A stretch of 64,000 nucleotides of DNA from Burkholderia cepacia (GCF_001039005.1 NZ_LDWR01000018.1:124001-188000), one strand, 5' to 3'; numbered from the stretch's first letter, positions 15,850 through 26,932 are shown. Numbers and translations are program-made. The notes: generated by a model not told the origin, from the letters alone.

Positions 15850-17403
15850 TCAGGCCGGCAACGCGAACCGCGTGACGGCGTCGCGCAGCGCTTCGGCCTG
15901 ATCGCGCAGCGAGTGCGCGGCGGCGGCGGCCTCTTCGACGAGCGCCGCGTTCTGCTGCGTGACCTGGTCCATCTCTCCCACCGCGCGATTGACCTGCTCG
16001 ATTCCCGCGCTCTGCTCGCGCGACGCGTGGCTGATTTCGTCGAGGATCTCGTTCACGCGCCGCACCGACTGCACGAGCTCGGTCATCGTCTCGCCCGCGT
16101 GCGTGACGAGCGTCGCGCCGTGCTCGACGGTCTCGTTCGACGACACGATCAGCGACTTGATCTCCTTCGCGGCCGTTGCCGAGCGTTGCGCGAGCGAGCG
16201 TACTTCGGCCGCGACCACCGCGAAGCCGCGGCCCTGTTCGCCCGCGCGCGCGGCTTCGACCGCCGCGTTCAGCGCGAGGATGTTGGTCTGGAACGCGATC
16301 CCGTCGATCACGCCGATGATGTCGCCGATCTTGTGCGAACGGTCGGTGATCTCGTTCATCGTGCGCACGACATCGTTGACCACCGTGCTGCCGCGCGTCG
16401 CGACCTGCGCGGCCTCGCCGGCGAGCGACGCGGCCTGCGCGGCGCTGTCCGCGTTCTGCTTCACATTCGCGGTCATCTGGTCCATGCTCGACGCGGTCTG
16501 CACGAGCGCGGCCGCCTGTTCCTCGGTGCGCTGCGACAGATCCGTGTTGCCGGACGCGATCTCGCTCGCGCCGACGTTGATGTTCTCGGTGCCCATCCGC
16601 ACGCGCGACACCATGTCGATCAGCCCGCCCTGCATCGTGTGCAGCGCATGCAGCAGGCTGCCGCGATCGTCGTGCTTCACGGCGACGCGCGCGGTCAGGT
16701 CGCCCTGTGCGATGCGCTGCGCGGCGTCGAGCGCATCCTCGAGTTCGCCGCCGAGGCTCGCGCGCACGCTTTTCAGCACCAGCACCATCACGGCGGTCGC
16801 GAGCGCGCCGAGCACGGCCGTCATCGCGAGCCAGCGGCCGATGCTCTCGAGCACGGCCGAGCGCACGTCGTTCATGTACATGCCCGTCACGAGATACCAG
16901 TCCCACGGCGCGAAGCGCTGTACGGCGCTGGTTTTCTCCTGCGGCTTGTCGGCGCCCGGCTTCGGCCACAGATACTCGACGAAACCCTTGCCGCCTTCCA
17001 CGTTGCCGGCCTTCACGATCTCGACGAACAGGTGCTTGCCGTTCGGATCGGTGAAATTCGACACGTCCTTGCCGTTGAGGTCCGTCTTGATCGGGTGCAT
17101 CACGATCACGGGCTTCGAGTCGTTGACGGAGATGTAGCCGTCGGCGCCGTGGCGCATCGCGGCGATCGCTTCGAGCGCCTTCTGCTTCGCGTCGGCTTCC
17201 GGTATCGCGTTCTGCTGCGACAGCTTGTAGTAATGGTCGGTCACGCTGGCGGCTTGCGCGACCAGCGACGCGAGCTGGTCGCGGCGGTCCGTGATCATCG
17301 ATGCGCGCGTCTGCCACGCGCCGAGCCCGGCGATCACGAGCAGGCCGAGCCACAGGATGACGATCATCGAGGCGAGTTTCTGATTCAGGGAAAGGTTGCG
17401 CAT
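15850..17403 (-). CDS. Methyl-accepting chemotaxis protein with single-Cache sensor
   Basis: Membrane chemoreceptor, 517 aa. Two membrane helices (about 11-31 and 190-210) flank a periplasmic sensor domain of the single-Cache type ([19 protein letters not shown] and later [15 protein letters not shown]). A HAMP domain follows, then the cytoplasmic coiled coil with the highly conserved hairpin tip ([21 protein letters not shown] in pieces: [19 protein letters not shown]). Length and layout are normal for this class. Ligand unknown; single-Cache receptors often bind small organic acids. No che genes are adjacent. Start at 17403 chosen for the short N-terminal leader before the first helix. Confidence 0.93.
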   Translation of the reverse strand: MRNLSLNQKLASMIVILWLGLLVIAGLGAWQTRASMITDRRDQLASLVAQAASVTDHYYKLSQQNAIPEADAKQKALEAIAAMRHGADGYISVNDSKPVIVMHPIKTDLNGKDVSNFTDPNGKHLFVEIVKAGNVEGGKGFVEYLWPKPGADKPQEKTSAVQRFAPWDWYLVTGMYMNDVRSAVLESIGRWLAMTAVLGALATAVMVLVLKSVRASLGGELEDALDAAQRIAQGDLTARVAVKHDDRGSLLHALHTMQGGLIDMVSRVRMGTENINVGASEIASGNTDLSQRTEEQAAALVQTASSMDQMTANVKQNADSAAQAASLAGEAAQVATRGSTVVNDVVRTMNEITDRSHKIGDIIGVIDGIAFQTNILALNAAVEAARAGEQGRGFAVVAAEVRSLAQRSATAAKEIKSLIVSSNETVEHGATLVTHAGETMTELVQSVRRVNEILDEISHASREQSAGIEQVNRAVGEMDQVTQQNAALVEEAAAAAHSLRDQAEALRDAVTRFALPA

Positions 17404-17656
17404 GGTGTGTGGTCGGTCAGTCGAGGATGCTCGCCAATACGGCGTGACGGGATAAGTGTCTTGACGGCGCGCGCGGCGCATCGCCGTAGACGGGTAATCC
17501 CTTAGACGCGGCGCGGCTGCCCATGCCTGCGACGTCGGCACGGGTATCTATGCATATGCATAACGGGCGTCGCTATACTGTCGGGGCGATTGCGCGCGCG
17601 TGGCGCCCCGGGGCGGGCGGCGGCGCGGCGCTGAACGAAACCGAAAGGAGGCAACG

Positions 17657-18604
17657 ATGCGAATTCTGGTGGTGGGGGCCGGCGCGGTCGGCGGATATTT
17701 CGGCGGACGGCTGGCCGCGGCGGGGCGCGACGTGACGTTCCTGGTGCGCGACGGCCGCGCGGCTGCGCTGGCACGCGACGGGCTGCTGATCCGCAGTCCG
17801 CGCGGCGACCTGACGCTCGCGAACGTGCAGACCGTGCGCGCGGGCGATGCGGGCGCCGGGGTCGCGCCGTTCGACCTCGTGCTGCTGAGCTGCAAGGCCT
17901 ACAGCCTCGACGACGCGATTCTCTCGTTCGCGCCGTTCGTCGGGCCGCAGACGCTGATCCTGCCGATGCTCAACGGCATGCGTCACCTCGACGTGCTGCG
18001 CGACCGGTTCGGCGCCGCGCAGGTGCTCGGCGGGCTGTGCGTGATCGCGGCGACGCTCGATCGCGAGCAGCGCATCGTGCACCTGAACGACACGGCCGGG
18101 CTGTCGTTCGGCGAACTCGCCGGCGGCGAATCGCCGCGCGTGCGCGCGGTGGCCGACGTGTTCGATGGCGCGGGTTTCGACGCGACGCTCAGCGACGACA
18201 TCGCCGCGCGGATGTGGGAGAAGTGGGTGTTCCTCGCGACGCTCGCCGCGAGCACGTCGCTGTTCCGCGGCTCGGTCGGCGACATTCTCGCCGCGCCGGA
18301 CGGCCGCCGCCTGCTGGAGACGATGGTCGGCGAATGCAGCGCAATCGCCGAATACAACGGCCAGCGGCCCGACCCGGCGGCCGTCGAGCGGATGCAGCAG
18401 ATGGTGCTGACGCCGTCGCCGCTGACCGCATCGATGCTGCGCGACGTCGAGAATCATGCGCGCGTCGAAGCCGATCATGTGATCGGCGATCTGCTCGCGC
18501 GCCGCGACCCGCAGGCGGCCGACGCGCTGTCGTTGCTGCGGATCGCGTACAACCACCTGAAGACGTACGAGGTGCGCACGGCGCGCGAGCACGCGGCGGC
18601 GTAA
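17657..18604 (+). CDS. 2-dehydropantoate 2-reductase family protein
   Basis: NADPH-dependent oxidoreductase of the PanE/ApbA family, 315 aa. The N-terminal Rossmann motif GAGAVGGYFGG (about 7-17) is typical, and the internal segments LLSCKAYSLDDAI, LPMLNGMRHLD and WEKWVFLATLAASTSLFRG match the family. The start at 17657 follows AAAGGAGG. The family contains the true ketopantoate reductase of pantothenate synthesis and many paralogues acting on other 2-keto acids; no pan genes are nearby, so a catabolic or unknown role is as likely. It precedes the AraC regulator of the polyol operon by 258 bp, possibly independently transcribed. Confidence 0.85.
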   Translation: MRILVVGAGAVGGYFGGRLAAAGRDVTFLVRDGRAAALARDGLLIRSPRGDLTLANVQTVRAGDAGAGVAPFDLVLLSCKAYSLDDAILSFAPFVGPQTLILPMLNGMRHLDVLRDRFGAAQVLGGLCVIAATLDREQRIVHLNDTAGLSFGELAGGESPRVRAVADVFDGAGFDATLSDDIAARMWEKWVFLATLAASTSLFRGSVGDILAAPDGRRLLETMVGECSAIAEYNGQRPDPAAVERMQQMVLTPSPLTASMLRDVENHARVEADHVIGDLLARRDPQAADALSLLRIAYNHLKTYEVRTAREHAAA

Positions 18605-18862
18605 ACACCGGCGCGGGCGTATCGCACGGCCGGGCGGCCGCCCCGGCACGTTCCGCGCTGCACAAATTTGCCATCTGGCGCCGTTTACGGGCGGAAAGCG
18701 CAAAAAAGTATCGAAAATCAGGCGTAAAGTTGGTGGAGCCGCGCGCTCGATCGACCTACATTGCTTCCCATGCGACCGGTCGCGTCGCCGCGCGAAACAC
18801 GCGGCGCACGCGCGAACAGCCGAACAGGCCGGCCAGCGATACATGGGAATGGAGACGCCAAG

Positions 18863-19822
18863 ATGATGCACCCCGATCTCGAAGTGGTCGAAGTGCGACG
18901 CGACGAGTCGTTCAAGGTCTGGTCGCACGGCTATCCGTATCGCACGATCCGCTGGCACTTCCATCCCGAATTCGAATTGCATCTGATCGTTGCGACGCGC
19001 GGCAAGTATTTCGTCGGCGATCACGTCGGCTCGTTCGGCCCCGGCCATCTCGTGCTGCTCGGCCCGAACCTGCCGCACAACTGGGTCAGCGACATGGCCG
19101 AAGGCGAAACCGTCGAGCGCCGCAATCTCGTGATCCAGTTCGATCCGGCGTTCGTGCGCCGCTGCATGGACGCGTTTCCCGAATGCCGCGATGCGCAGGC
19201 GCTGCTCGACGATGCGCGGCGCGGTGTCGGTTTCGACGAAGCGACGAGCGCCGCGATCGCGCCGCTGTTCGACGAACTGCTGGCGGCGCGCGGCATGCGC
19301 CGCATCGCGCTGTTCATGACGATCCTCGAGCGGCTGTGCGGCGCCGACGAGCGCACGCTGCTCGCGAGCCCCGCGTACGACCAGGCCGATGTCACGCCCA
19401 CGCGGCTCAGCCATGCGCTGTCGTATATCGGCAAGAACCTCGCGTCCGAGCTGCGCGAATCCGATCTCGCGCAGCTGACCGGGCAGAGCGTCAGCGCGTT
19501 CTCGCGTGCGTTCCATCGCCAGACGGGCATGCCGTTCGTGCAGTACGTGAACCGTCTGCGGATCGAATCCGCGTGCCAGATGCTGCTCGCCGACGATACG
19601 AGCATCACCGATATCTGCTTCCAGGCCGGCTTCAACAACGTATCGAACTTCAACCGCCAGTTCCGCGCGGTGAAGGGGATGGCGCCGTCCGAATTCCGCG
19701 CGCTGCAGCGCCTGAACGCGCGCAGCCGCGAACTCGCGCTGCATGCGGCGCCCACCGGCAACCCGATGCCGCCGCGCGTACTGACACCCGGCGCGCCCGA
19801 ACTCGCGCCGCAGCCGGGATGA
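18863..19822 (+). CDS. AraC-family regulator of the polyol operon
   Basis: N-terminal cupin-like sensor (WHFHPEFELHLIVATRGKYFVGDHVG, in segments such as WHFHPEFEL) and two helix-turn-helices at the C-terminus (LAQLTGQSVSAFSRAF and ITDICFQAGFNNVSNFNRQFR). 319 aa. The start at 18863 follows GGAGACG. It lies 118 bp before the sugar-binding protein and in the same orientation, which makes it the likely activator of the transport and catabolic genes downstream. Effector not known, probably the transported sugar alcohol or its keto form. Confidence 0.9.
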   Translation: MMHPDLEVVEVRRDESFKVWSHGYPYRTIRWHFHPEFELHLIVATRGKYFVGDHVGSFGPGHLVLLGPNLPHNWVSDMAEGETVERRNLVIQFDPAFVRRCMDAFPECRDAQALLDDARRGVGFDEATSAAIAPLFDELLAARGMRRIALFMTILERLCGADERTLLASPAYDQADVTPTRLSHALSYIGKNLASELRESDLAQLTGQSVSAFSRAFHRQTGMPFVQYVNRLRIESACQMLLADDTSITDICFQAGFNNVSNFNRQFRAVKGMAPSEFRALQRLNARSRELALHAAPTGNPMPPRVLTPGAPELAPQPG

Positions 19823-19940
19823 TCGCCGGGCCGCCGCCCACCTGAGTTTTCCACGCCGTTTTACCCAGCCGATCGCGCCGCCCGCGTCGCGAGGGGCTTG
19901 CTCACCCACGAAAAAGCCTTATACAACCGGAGACACCGTC

Positions 19941-20882
19941 ATGACGCATGCATCGCCCGCCTCATCCCCCCGCCGCGCCGCCCGCATGGCGGCCCTTGCC
20001 GCGCTCGCCGTCGCGGCCTTGCTGCCCGCCGCCGCGCATGCCGCGCCGCTGCGGATCGGCATGACGTTCCAGGAACTGAACAACCCGTATTTCGTGACAA
20101 TGCAGAAGGCGCTGACCGATGCGGCCGCAACGATCGGCGCGCAGGTCGTCGTCACCGACGCGCATCACGACGTCAGCAAGCAGGTGAGCGACGTCGAGGA
20201 CATGCTGCAGAAGAAGATCGACATCCTGCTCGTGAACCCGACCGATTCGACCGGCATCCAGTCGGCGATCACGCAGGCGAAGAAGGCCGGCGCGGTGGTC
20301 GTGGCCGTCGACGCGAACGCGAACGGGCCGGTCGATTCGTTCGTCGGCTCGAAGAATTACGACGCGGGCGTGATGTCGTGCGAATACCTCGCGAAGGCGA
20401 TCGGCGGCAGTGGCGAGGTCGCGATCCTCGACGGCATTCCGGTCGTGCCGATTCTCGAACGCGTGCGCGGCTGCAAGGCCGGGCTCGCAAAATTTCCGAA
20501 CGTGAAGCTCGTCGACACACAGAACGGCAAGCAGGAGCGCGCGACCGCGTTGTCGGTGACCGAAAACATGATCTCCGCGCACCCGAACCTGAAGGGCCTC
20601 TTCAGCGTGAACGACGGCGGCTCGATGGGCGCGCTCGCCGCGATCGAGGGTTCCGGCAAGGACATCAAGCTGACGAGCGTCGACGGCGCGCCCGAGGCGA
20701 TCGCCGCGATCCAGAAGCCGAACTCGAAGTTCATCGAGACGACCGCGCAGTTCCCGGCCGACCAGGTGCGCATCGCGCTCGGCATCGCGATCGCGCGCAA
20801 GTGGGGCGCGACGGTGCCGAAGGCGATCCCGGTCGACGTGAAGGTCGTCGATCGCGGCAACGCGAAGGGCTTCAGCTGGTGA
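19941..20882 (+). CDS. ABC transporter sugar-binding protein (periplasmic)
   Basis: Periplasmic binding protein of the ribose/xylose type (peripla_BP_4), 313 aa. It has a signal peptide (Arg-rich start, hydrophobic core, AAHAA cleavage site near residue 34), then [13 protein letters not shown], typical of RbsB-like proteins, and [13 protein letters not shown] and [15 protein letters not shown] in the hinge and ligand regions. It is followed at 62 bp by the ATPase gene, making a complete binding-protein, ATPase, permease set. The catabolic genes downstream (polyol dehydrogenase, FGGY kinase, SDR) indicate a pentitol or tetritol as substrate rather than ribose. Confidence 0.92.
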   Translation: MTHASPASSPRRAARMAALAALAVAALLPAAAHAAPLRIGMTFQELNNPYFVTMQKALTDAAATIGAQVVVTDAHHDVSKQVSDVEDMLQKKIDILLVNPTDSTGIQSAITQAKKAGAVVVAVDANANGPVDSFVGSKNYDAGVMSCEYLAKAIGGSGEVAILDGIPVVPILERVRGCKAGLAKFPNVKLVDTQNGKQERATALSVTENMISAHPNLKGLFSVNDGGSMGALAAIEGSGKDIKLTSVDGAPEAIAAIQKPNSKFIETTAQFPADQVRIALGIAIARKWGATVPKAIPVDVKVVDRGNAKGFSW

Positions 20883-20944
20883 ACGACGTGCGACACGACG
20901 CGAAGGGCGGCGGCACGGCCGACGCCCTTCGCACGGAGAGGCCG

Positions 20945-22465
20945 ATGGATACGATACTCAGGCTCAGCCGCATCACGAAAAGCTTTCCCGGCGTGAAGGC
21001 GCTGTCCGACATTCATCTCGAGATTGCGCGCGGCGAGATCCACGCGCTGCTCGGCGAGAACGGCGCGGGCAAGTCGACGCTGATGAAGATCCTGTGCGGC
21101 ATTCATCAACCGGATGCCGGCACGATCGAGATCGACGGCGCCGCGCGCCGTTTCGCGAACTATCACGAGGCGGTCGCGACGGGCGTCGGCATCGTGTTCC
21201 AGGAGTTCAGCCTGATCCCGCACCTGGACGCCGTCGACAACCTGTTCCTCGGCCGCGAGCTGCGCAACCGCTGGGGCGCGCGCGACCGCACGCGGATGCG
21301 CCGTGCGGCGGTCGGCATCTTCGCGCGGCTCGGTGTGTCGATCGATCTCGATGCGCCGATTCGTGTGCTGTCGGTCGCGCAGCAGCAGTTCGTCGAGATC
21401 GGCAAGGCGCTGTCGCTCGACGCGCGCATCCTGATCCTCGACGAACCGACCGCCACGCTCACGCCGGCCGAGGCCGAGCACCTGTTCGCGATCATGCGCG
21501 AGCTGAAGCGGCAGGGCGTCGCGATGATCTTCATCTCGCATCACCTCGACGAGATCTTCGCGGTGTGCGACCGCATCACCGTGCTGCGCGACGGCCAGTA
21601 CGTCGCGACGACCGACGTCGCGCGCACGGACGTCGAGCAGCTCGTGCGGATGATGGTCGGCCGCCGGATCGAAAGCAGCTTTCCGCCGAAGCCCGCGCTG
21701 CCGGCCGACGCGCCGGCCGTGCTCGAAGTCGACGCGCTGCAGCTCGAGCGCGGCGGCCCGGTAAACCGCTTCGCGCTGCGGGCGGGCGAGATCCTCGGCT
21801 TCGCCGGGCTGGTCGGCTCGGGCCGCACGGAAACGGCGCTCGCGGTGATCGGCGCGACGCGCGCGCACCGCAAGGAAGTGCGCGTGCGCGGCGCGGCGGC
21901 GAAGCTCGCCGATCCGGCCGACGCACTGCGCGCGGGCATCGGCATCCTGCCGGAAAGCCGCAAGACGGAAGGGCTCGTCACGTCGTTTTCGATCCGCGAC
22001 AACATCTCGTTGAACAACCTCGGCAAGTACCGGTCGATGCGCTGGCTGATCGACCGGCGCGGCGAGGCGCGCGCGACGCACGACGTGATGCGGCGCGTCG
22101 GCGTGAAGGCGCCGTCGATCCACACCGAAGTCGCGACGCTATCCGGCGGCAACCAGCAGAAGGTCGTGATCGCGCGCTGGTTGAACCATCACACGTCGGT
22201 GCTGATCTTCGACGAGCCGACGCGCGGCATCGACGTCGGCGCGAAAGCCGAAATCTACGGGCTGATGCGCGAACTCACCGCGCGCGGCTACGCCATCATC
22301 ATGATCTCGTCCGAACTGCCGGAGATCGTCGGCATGTGCGATCGCGTTGCCGTGTTCCGGCAAGGGCGCATCGAGGCGACGCTCGAAGGCGACGAGATCG
22401 ATCCCGACACGGTCATGACCCATGCCACGGCCGGCACGCGAGGAGCGACCCATGAACCTGCCTGA
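20945..22465 (+). CDS. Sugar ABC transporter ATP-binding protein (two ATPase domains)
   Basis: RbsA/XylG-type duplicated ATPase, 506 aa. The N-terminal domain has Walker [10 protein letters not shown] (about 38-46), the signature [12 protein letters not shown] and Walker B LILDEPT. The C-terminal domain has a degenerate Walker A (GLVGSGRTE), signature LSGGNQQKV and Walker [10 protein letters not shown]. The asymmetry is usual in this family. ATG at 20945. Its end overlaps the permease start by 14 nt. It energises uptake of the sugar alcohol bound by the product of the preceding gene. Confidence 0.94.
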   Translation: MDTILRLSRITKSFPGVKALSDIHLEIARGEIHALLGENGAGKSTLMKILCGIHQPDAGTIEIDGAARRFANYHEAVATGVGIVFQEFSLIPHLDAVDNLFLGRELRNRWGARDRTRMRRAAVGIFARLGVSIDLDAPIRVLSVAQQQFVEIGKALSLDARILILDEPTATLTPAEAEHLFAIMRELKRQGVAMIFISHHLDEIFAVCDRITVLRDGQYVATTDVARTDVEQLVRMMVGRRIESSFPPKPALPADAPAVLEVDALQLERGGPVNRFALRAGEILGFAGLVGSGRTETALAVIGATRAHRKEVRVRGAAAKLADPADALRAGIGILPESRKTEGLVTSFSIRDNISLNNLGKYRSMRWLIDRRGEARATHDVMRRVGVKAPSIHTEVATLSGGNQQKVVIARWLNHHTSVLIFDEPTRGIDVGAKAEIYGLMRELTARGYAIIMISSELPEIVGMCDRVAVFRQGRIEATLEGDEIDPDTVMTHATAGTRGATHEPA

Positions 22466-23465
22466 TTCTTCTTCCACGCCTTCGACGACGCTGGCCGCCA
22501 CCATCGGAAACGGCGATGCGCCACCGCGCCGCGCGATGTGGGCGCGGTTGCGGCGCTCGACGCTGTTTTATCCGCTCGTCGGCCTCATCGTCGTGTGCAT
22601 CGCGATGATGATCGCGAGCCCGAGCTTCCTGTCCGCCGCGAACCTGGAAAACGTGCTGCGCCAGGTGTCGATCAACGCGATCATCGCGGTCGGCATGACC
22701 TGCGTGATCCTGACCGGCGGGATCGACCTGTCGGTCGGCTCGGTGATGGCGCTGTCGGGCACGCTCGCGGCCGGGCTGATGGTCGCGGGTGTCAACGCGG
22801 TCGCCGCGCTCGCGATCGGCATCGCGGTCGGCCTCGGTTTCGGCTTCCTGAACGGCGTGTTCGTCGCGTTCGCGGGGATGCCGCCGATCATCGTCACGCT
22901 CGCGACGATGGGCATCGCGCGCGGCCTCGCGCTGATCTACACGGGCGGCTATCCGATCGACGGCCTGCCCGACTGGGTCGCGTTCTTCGGCAGCGGCAAG
23001 GTGCTCGGCATCCAGGCACCCGTGCTGATCATGCTGGTGGTCTATGCGATCGCGTGGCTGCTGCTCGACCGCATGCCGTTCGGCCGCTACGTGTATGCGA
23101 TCGGCGGCAACGAGCAGGCGACGCGGCTCACCGGCGTGCGCGTCGCGCGCGTGAAGCTGATCGTCTACACGCTGGCCGGGCTCACGTCGGCGCTCGCCGC
23201 GATCGTGCTGACCGGGCGGCTGATGAGCGGGCAGCCGAACGCGGGCGTGGGCTTCGAACTCGACGCGATCGCGGCCGTCGTGATGGGCGGCACGTCGATC
23301 TCCGGCGGGCGCGGCGCGATCCTCGGCACGCTGGTCGGCGCGCTGCTGCTCGGCGTGCTCAACAACGGCCTGAACATGATCGGCGTGAACCCGTATGTGC
23401 AGAACGTGATCAAGGGCGGAATCATCCTGCTCGCGATCTACATCAGCCGAGAACGATCGCGGTAA
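22452..23465 (+). CDS. Sugar ABC transporter permease
   Basis: RbsC/XylH-type inner-membrane permease (BPD_transp_2), 337 aa, with about 8-10 hydrophobic helices and family motifs [34 protein letters not shown] [12 protein letters not shown], and [12 protein letters not shown]. The start at 22452 follows GGAGCGACC and overlaps the ATPase gene. As usual for this class there is one permease gene, which would act as a homodimer. Confidence 0.93.
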   Translation: MNLPDSSSTPSTTLAATIGNGDAPPRRAMWARLRRSTLFYPLVGLIVVCIAMMIASPSFLSAANLENVLRQVSINAIIAVGMTCVILTGGIDLSVGSVMALSGTLAAGLMVAGVNAVAALAIGIAVGLGFGFLNGVFVAFAGMPPIIVTLATMGIARGLALIYTGGYPIDGLPDWVAFFGSGKVLGIQAPVLIMLVVYAIAWLLLDRMPFGRYVYAIGGNEQATRLTGVRVARVKLIVYTLAGLTSALAAIVLTGRLMSGQPNAGVGFELDAIAAVVMGGTSISGGRGAILGTLVGALLLGVLNNGLNMIGVNPYVQNVIKGGIILLAIYISRERSR

Positions 23466-23511
23466 CGCGTGATCGATCAGATATCCGAATCATCAACGAA
23501 AGAGATACCTC

Positions 23512-24600
23512 ATGACGACACCCGAAGCCCAGCCGCGGATGACCGCGGTCGTCTGCCACGGCCCCGAGGACTATCGCGTCGAACAGGTCGCGAAGCCGCA
23601 CCCCGGCGCGAACGAGCTCGTGATCCGCATCGCCGCGTGCGGAATCTGCGCGAGCGACTGCAAGTGCTATACGGGCGCGAAGATGTTCTGGGGCGGCCCA
23701 AGCCCGTGGGTGAAGGCGCCCGTGATTCCCGGCCATGAATTCTTCGGTTACGTCGAAGCGCTCGGCGATGGCGCGGCCGAACATTTCGGCGTGGCATTGG
23801 GCGACCGCGTGATCGCCGAGCAGATCGTGCCGTGCGGCAAGTGTCGTTATTGCAGGTCGGGTCAGTACTGGATGTGCGAAGTGCACAACATCTTCGGCTT
23901 CCAGCGCGAGGTCGCCGACGGCGGGATGGCCGAATACATGCGCATTCCGCCGACCGCGCTCGTCCACAAGATCCCGCTCGGCGTGTCGCTCGAGGATGCC
24001 GCGATCATCGAGCCGTTGTCGTGCGCGATCCATACCGTGAACCGCGGCGACCTCCAGCTCGACGACGTCGTCGTGATCGCGGGCGCGGGCCCGCTCGGTC
24101 TGATGATGACGCAGGTCGCACACCTGAAGACGCCGAAGAAACTCGTCGTGATCGACCTGATCGACGAGCGCCTCGACCTCGCGCGGCAGTACGGCGCCGA
24201 CGTGACGATCAACCCGAAGCGCGACGATGCGCGCGAGATCATCCGCGCGCTGACCGACGGCTACGGCTGCGACGTCTATATCGAAACGACCGGCGCGCCG
24301 GTCGGCGTGAACCAGGGGCTCGACCTGATCCGCAAGCTCGGCCGTTTCGTCGAATTCAGCGTGTTCGGCGAGGATACGACCGTCGACTGGTCGATCATCG
24401 GCGACCGCAAGGAGCTCGACGTGCGCGGCGCGCACCTGGGGCCATACTGCTATCCGATCGCGATCGATCTGCTTGCGCGCGGGCTCGTCACGTCGAAGGG
24501 CATCGTCACGCACGGCTTCGCGCTCGACGATTGGGACGACGCGATTCGCGTCGCGAAATCGCCCGAATCGATCAAGGTGCTGCTGAAGCCGGCCCGCTGA
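23512..24600 (+). CDS. Zinc-dependent polyol dehydrogenase (erythritol/threitol dehydrogenase-like)
   Basis: Medium-chain alcohol dehydrogenase, 362 aa. Catalytic zinc ligands are visible in CGICASD and GHEFFGYVE, structural zinc cysteines in CGKCRYCRSGQYWMC, and the NAD-binding GAGPLGLM at about 190. The N-terminal sequence (CKCYTGAKMFWGG) resembles dehydrogenases described for erythritol and L-threitol use in mycobacteria; this is from memory of the family, not a search. It probably oxidises the imported sugar alcohol to a ketose, the substrate for the next gene's kinase. 46 bp after the permease. Confidence 0.88.
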   Translation: MTTPEAQPRMTAVVCHGPEDYRVEQVAKPHPGANELVIRIAACGICASDCKCYTGAKMFWGGPSPWVKAPVIPGHEFFGYVEALGDGAAEHFGVALGDRVIAEQIVPCGKCRYCRSGQYWMCEVHNIFGFQREVADGGMAEYMRIPPTALVHKIPLGVSLEDAAIIEPLSCAIHTVNRGDLQLDDVVVIAGAGPLGLMMTQVAHLKTPKKLVVIDLIDERLDLARQYGADVTINPKRDDAREIIRALTDGYGCDVYIETTGAPVGVNQGLDLIRKLGRFVEFSVFGEDTTVDWSIIGDRKELDVRGAHLGPYCYPIAIDLLARGLVTSKGIVTHGFALDDWDDAIRVAKSPESIKVLLKPAR

Positions 24601-24629
24601 CGGCCGGCGTGCGCCTCACCGGAGACATC

Positions 24630-26177
24630 ATGGAATACGTCATAGGCGTCGATATCGGCACGCAGAGCACCAAGGCGCTGCTCGTCGACCGGCACGGCAC
24701 GATCGTCGCGCGGCGCTCGGCCGGTTACCAGCCCGATACGCCGCGCCCGCTGTGGGCCGAGCAATGGCCGCAGGTGTGGTTCGATGCCGTGCTCGAATGC
24801 GTCGCGGGATGCGTGAGCGATGCGCGCGCGCAGGGCGTGCCGGCCGACGCGATCCGCGCGGTGTGCGTGAGCAGCCTGTACGGCGGCTCGGGCATCCCGG
24901 TCGACAGCGACATGCGGCCGCTTCATCCGTGCCTGATCTGGATGGACCGGCGCGCGACCGCCGAAGTCGACTGGGTCAACGCCAACGTGAACGTCGAGCG
25001 GTTGCGCGTGATCACGGGCAACGGCGTCGACAGCTACTACGGCTTCACGAAGATGCTGTGGCTGCGCGACCAGCGGCCGGACGTGTGGGCGAACGTGCGG
25101 TATTTCCTGCCGCCGAACGCGTACGTGATCTACCTGCTGACCGGGGAAGTCGCGGTCGATCACAGTTCGGCCGGCAATATCGGCGGCGTGTACGACGTCG
25201 CGCGCCGTGAGTGGTCCGACGATGCGCTCGACATGCTCGGCATTCCGGCGACGATGATGCCCGAGCGGCTCGTCGATTCGACTGAGATCGTCGGCGGGCT
25301 GCTGTCGCAATGGACCGAACAGCTCGGGTTGCAGGCCGGCACGCCCGTCGTCGCGGGCGGTGTCGATGCGGCCGTCGCGACCTTCGCGGCCGGCGCGACG
25401 CGCACCGGACAGCACGTCGCGATGATCGGCACCAGCATGTGCTGGGGCTACGTGAACCGGCATGTCGATGCGCGGCACGGGCTCGTCAGCATGCCGCACG
25501 TGTTCAACGGGCAGCGCGACCTGTACGTGTTCGGCGGTGCGATCACGGCCGGTGCGTCGGTCGCGTGGTTTCGCGACCAGTTCTGTCATGCGGAACTCGA
25601 TGCGGCGCGCCTGCTGCCGCACGGCGATCCGCACGTGTTGCTCGAGGAGGCGGCTGAAAGCGTGCCGGCCGGTGCCGACGGCGTACTGTTCCTGCCGTAC
25701 CTGATGGGCGAGCGCAGCCCCGTGTGGGATGCGAAAGCGAGCGGCGCGTTCGTCGGGTTGAGTCTCGCGCATACGCGAGCACACCTGTATCGCGCGGTGC
25801 TCGAAGGTGTCGCGTTCGCGTTGCGGCACAACATCGAGGCCGGCCGTCAAGGGGCGACGGCGCTGGACGATCGGCTGATCGTCGTCGGCGGTGCCGCGCA
25901 TTCGGCGCTGTGGATGCAGATCATTGCCGACGTGACCGGCTTTCCGGTATGGACGATCGAGCAGGACGTCGAAGCCGCGATGGGGGCGGCACTGCTCGCG
26001 GGTGTCGGGGCAGGGCTCGTATCGCACGACGACGCGCAGGGCGGCTGGGTGACGCTCGTCGAGCGCGCGCGGCCCGATGCCGAACGCGAGCAAGCGTATG
26101 CGGCACGTTTCGCGCTCTACACGGCGCTGTACCCGGCACTCAAACCGATCATGCACCGCTTGAGCACATCATCATGA
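24630..26177 (+). CDS. FGGY-family carbohydrate kinase
   Basis: ATP-dependent sugar kinase of the xylulokinase/glycerol kinase superfamily, 515 aa. N-terminal phosphate loop VGVDIGTQSTKALLVD-type (GVDIGTQSTK), then catalytic-region aspartates in GGVDAAVATFAAG, and family motifs LPYLMGERSP and FALRHNIE near the C-terminus. Start at 24630 after GGAGACATC. It ends in an ATGA overlap with the SDR gene. It most likely phosphorylates the ketose formed by the zinc dehydrogenase, feeding the pentose phosphate pathway or a tetrulose route. Substrate specificity cannot be read from sequence alone. Confidence 0.92.
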   Translation: MEYVIGVDIGTQSTKALLVDRHGTIVARRSAGYQPDTPRPLWAEQWPQVWFDAVLECVAGCVSDARAQGVPADAIRAVCVSSLYGGSGIPVDSDMRPLHPCLIWMDRRATAEVDWVNANVNVERLRVITGNGVDSYYGFTKMLWLRDQRPDVWANVRYFLPPNAYVIYLLTGEVAVDHSSAGNIGGVYDVARREWSDDALDMLGIPATMMPERLVDSTEIVGGLLSQWTEQLGLQAGTPVVAGGVDAAVATFAAGATRTGQHVAMIGTSMCWGYVNRHVDARHGLVSMPHVFNGQRDLYVFGGAITAGASVAWFRDQFCHAELDAARLLPHGDPHVLLEEAAESVPAGADGVLFLPYLMGERSPVWDAKASGAFVGLSLAHTRAHLYRAVLEGVAFALRHNIEAGRQGATALDDRLIVVGGAAHSALWMQIIADVTGFPVWTIEQDVEAAMGAALLAGVGAGLVSHDDAQGGWVTLVERARPDAEREQAYAARFALYTALYPALKPIMHRLSTSS

Positions 26178-26932
26178 AGACACGATTCGACTTCAGCGGC
26201 TCGCGGGTGCTCGTCACGGGCGCGTCGAGCGGAATCGGGCGCGCGTGCGCGGTCGCACTGGCGCAGTCGGGCGCGCGGGTCGTCGCGGCGGGGCGCGACA
26301 TGGCCGCGCTCGATGCGCTGGCCGGCGAGACGGCATGCGATACGCTGCGTATCGATGTCGGCGGCGACGAACACGCGATCGACGCGGCGCTCGCCGCGCA
26401 CGAGGCGTTCGACGGCCTCGTCAATTGCGCGGGAATCGCGTCGCTCGAAGCGGCGCTCGATGTCGGCGCCGCGCATTTCGATCGCGTGATGGCCGTCAAT
26501 GCGCGTGGTGCGGCGCTCGTCGCGCGGGCTGTCGCGCGCAAGATGATCGAATGCGACGGACGGGGCGCCGAACGTGCGCGGGGCAGCATCGTCAACGTAT
26601 CGAGCCAGGCCGCGCTCGTCGGGCTGCCCGCGCATCTGAGCTATTGCGCGTCGAAGGCGGCGATGGACGCGATCACGCGCGTGCTGTGCATCGAACTCGG
26701 GCCGCACGGCATTCGCGTGAACAGCGTGAACCCGACCGTCACGCTCACGCCGATGGCGCAATTCGCGTGGAGCGAACCGGAGAAGCGCGCGCCGATGTTG
26801 GCGGCGATTCCGCTCGGGCGCTTTGCCGAGCCGGATGAGGTGGTCGAACCGATCCTGTTTTTGCTGAGCGATGCGGCGTCGATGATCAGCGGCGTGTCGC
26901 TGCCGATCGACGGCGGGTATACGGCGCGATAG
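26174..26932 (+). CDS. SDR oxidoreductase (L-xylulose-reductase-like) of the polyol operon
   Basis: Classical short-chain dehydrogenase, 252 aa: GASSGIGRA cofactor motif (16-24 region), NCAGIAS, catalytic Ser in NVSSQAA and Y-x3-K in SYCASKAA. ATGA overlap with the kinase gene shows operon membership. The sequence looks like L-xylulose reductase/carbonyl reductase homologues found in polyol operons, so it may interconvert another sugar alcohol and ketose, or act as an alternative entry route. Last gene of the operon; the next 95 bp contain nothing obvious before a convergent small gene. Confidence 0.9.
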   Translation: MKTRFDFSGSRVLVTGASSGIGRACAVALAQSGARVVAAGRDMAALDALAGETACDTLRIDVGGDEHAIDAALAAHEAFDGLVNCAGIASLEAALDVGAAHFDRVMAVNARGAALVARAVARKMIECDGRGAERARGSIVNVSSQAALVGLPAHLSYCASKAAMDAITRVLCIELGPHGIRVNSVNPTVTLTPMAQFAWSEPEKRAPMLAAIPLGRFAEPDEVVEPILFLLSDAASMISGVSLPIDGGYTAR

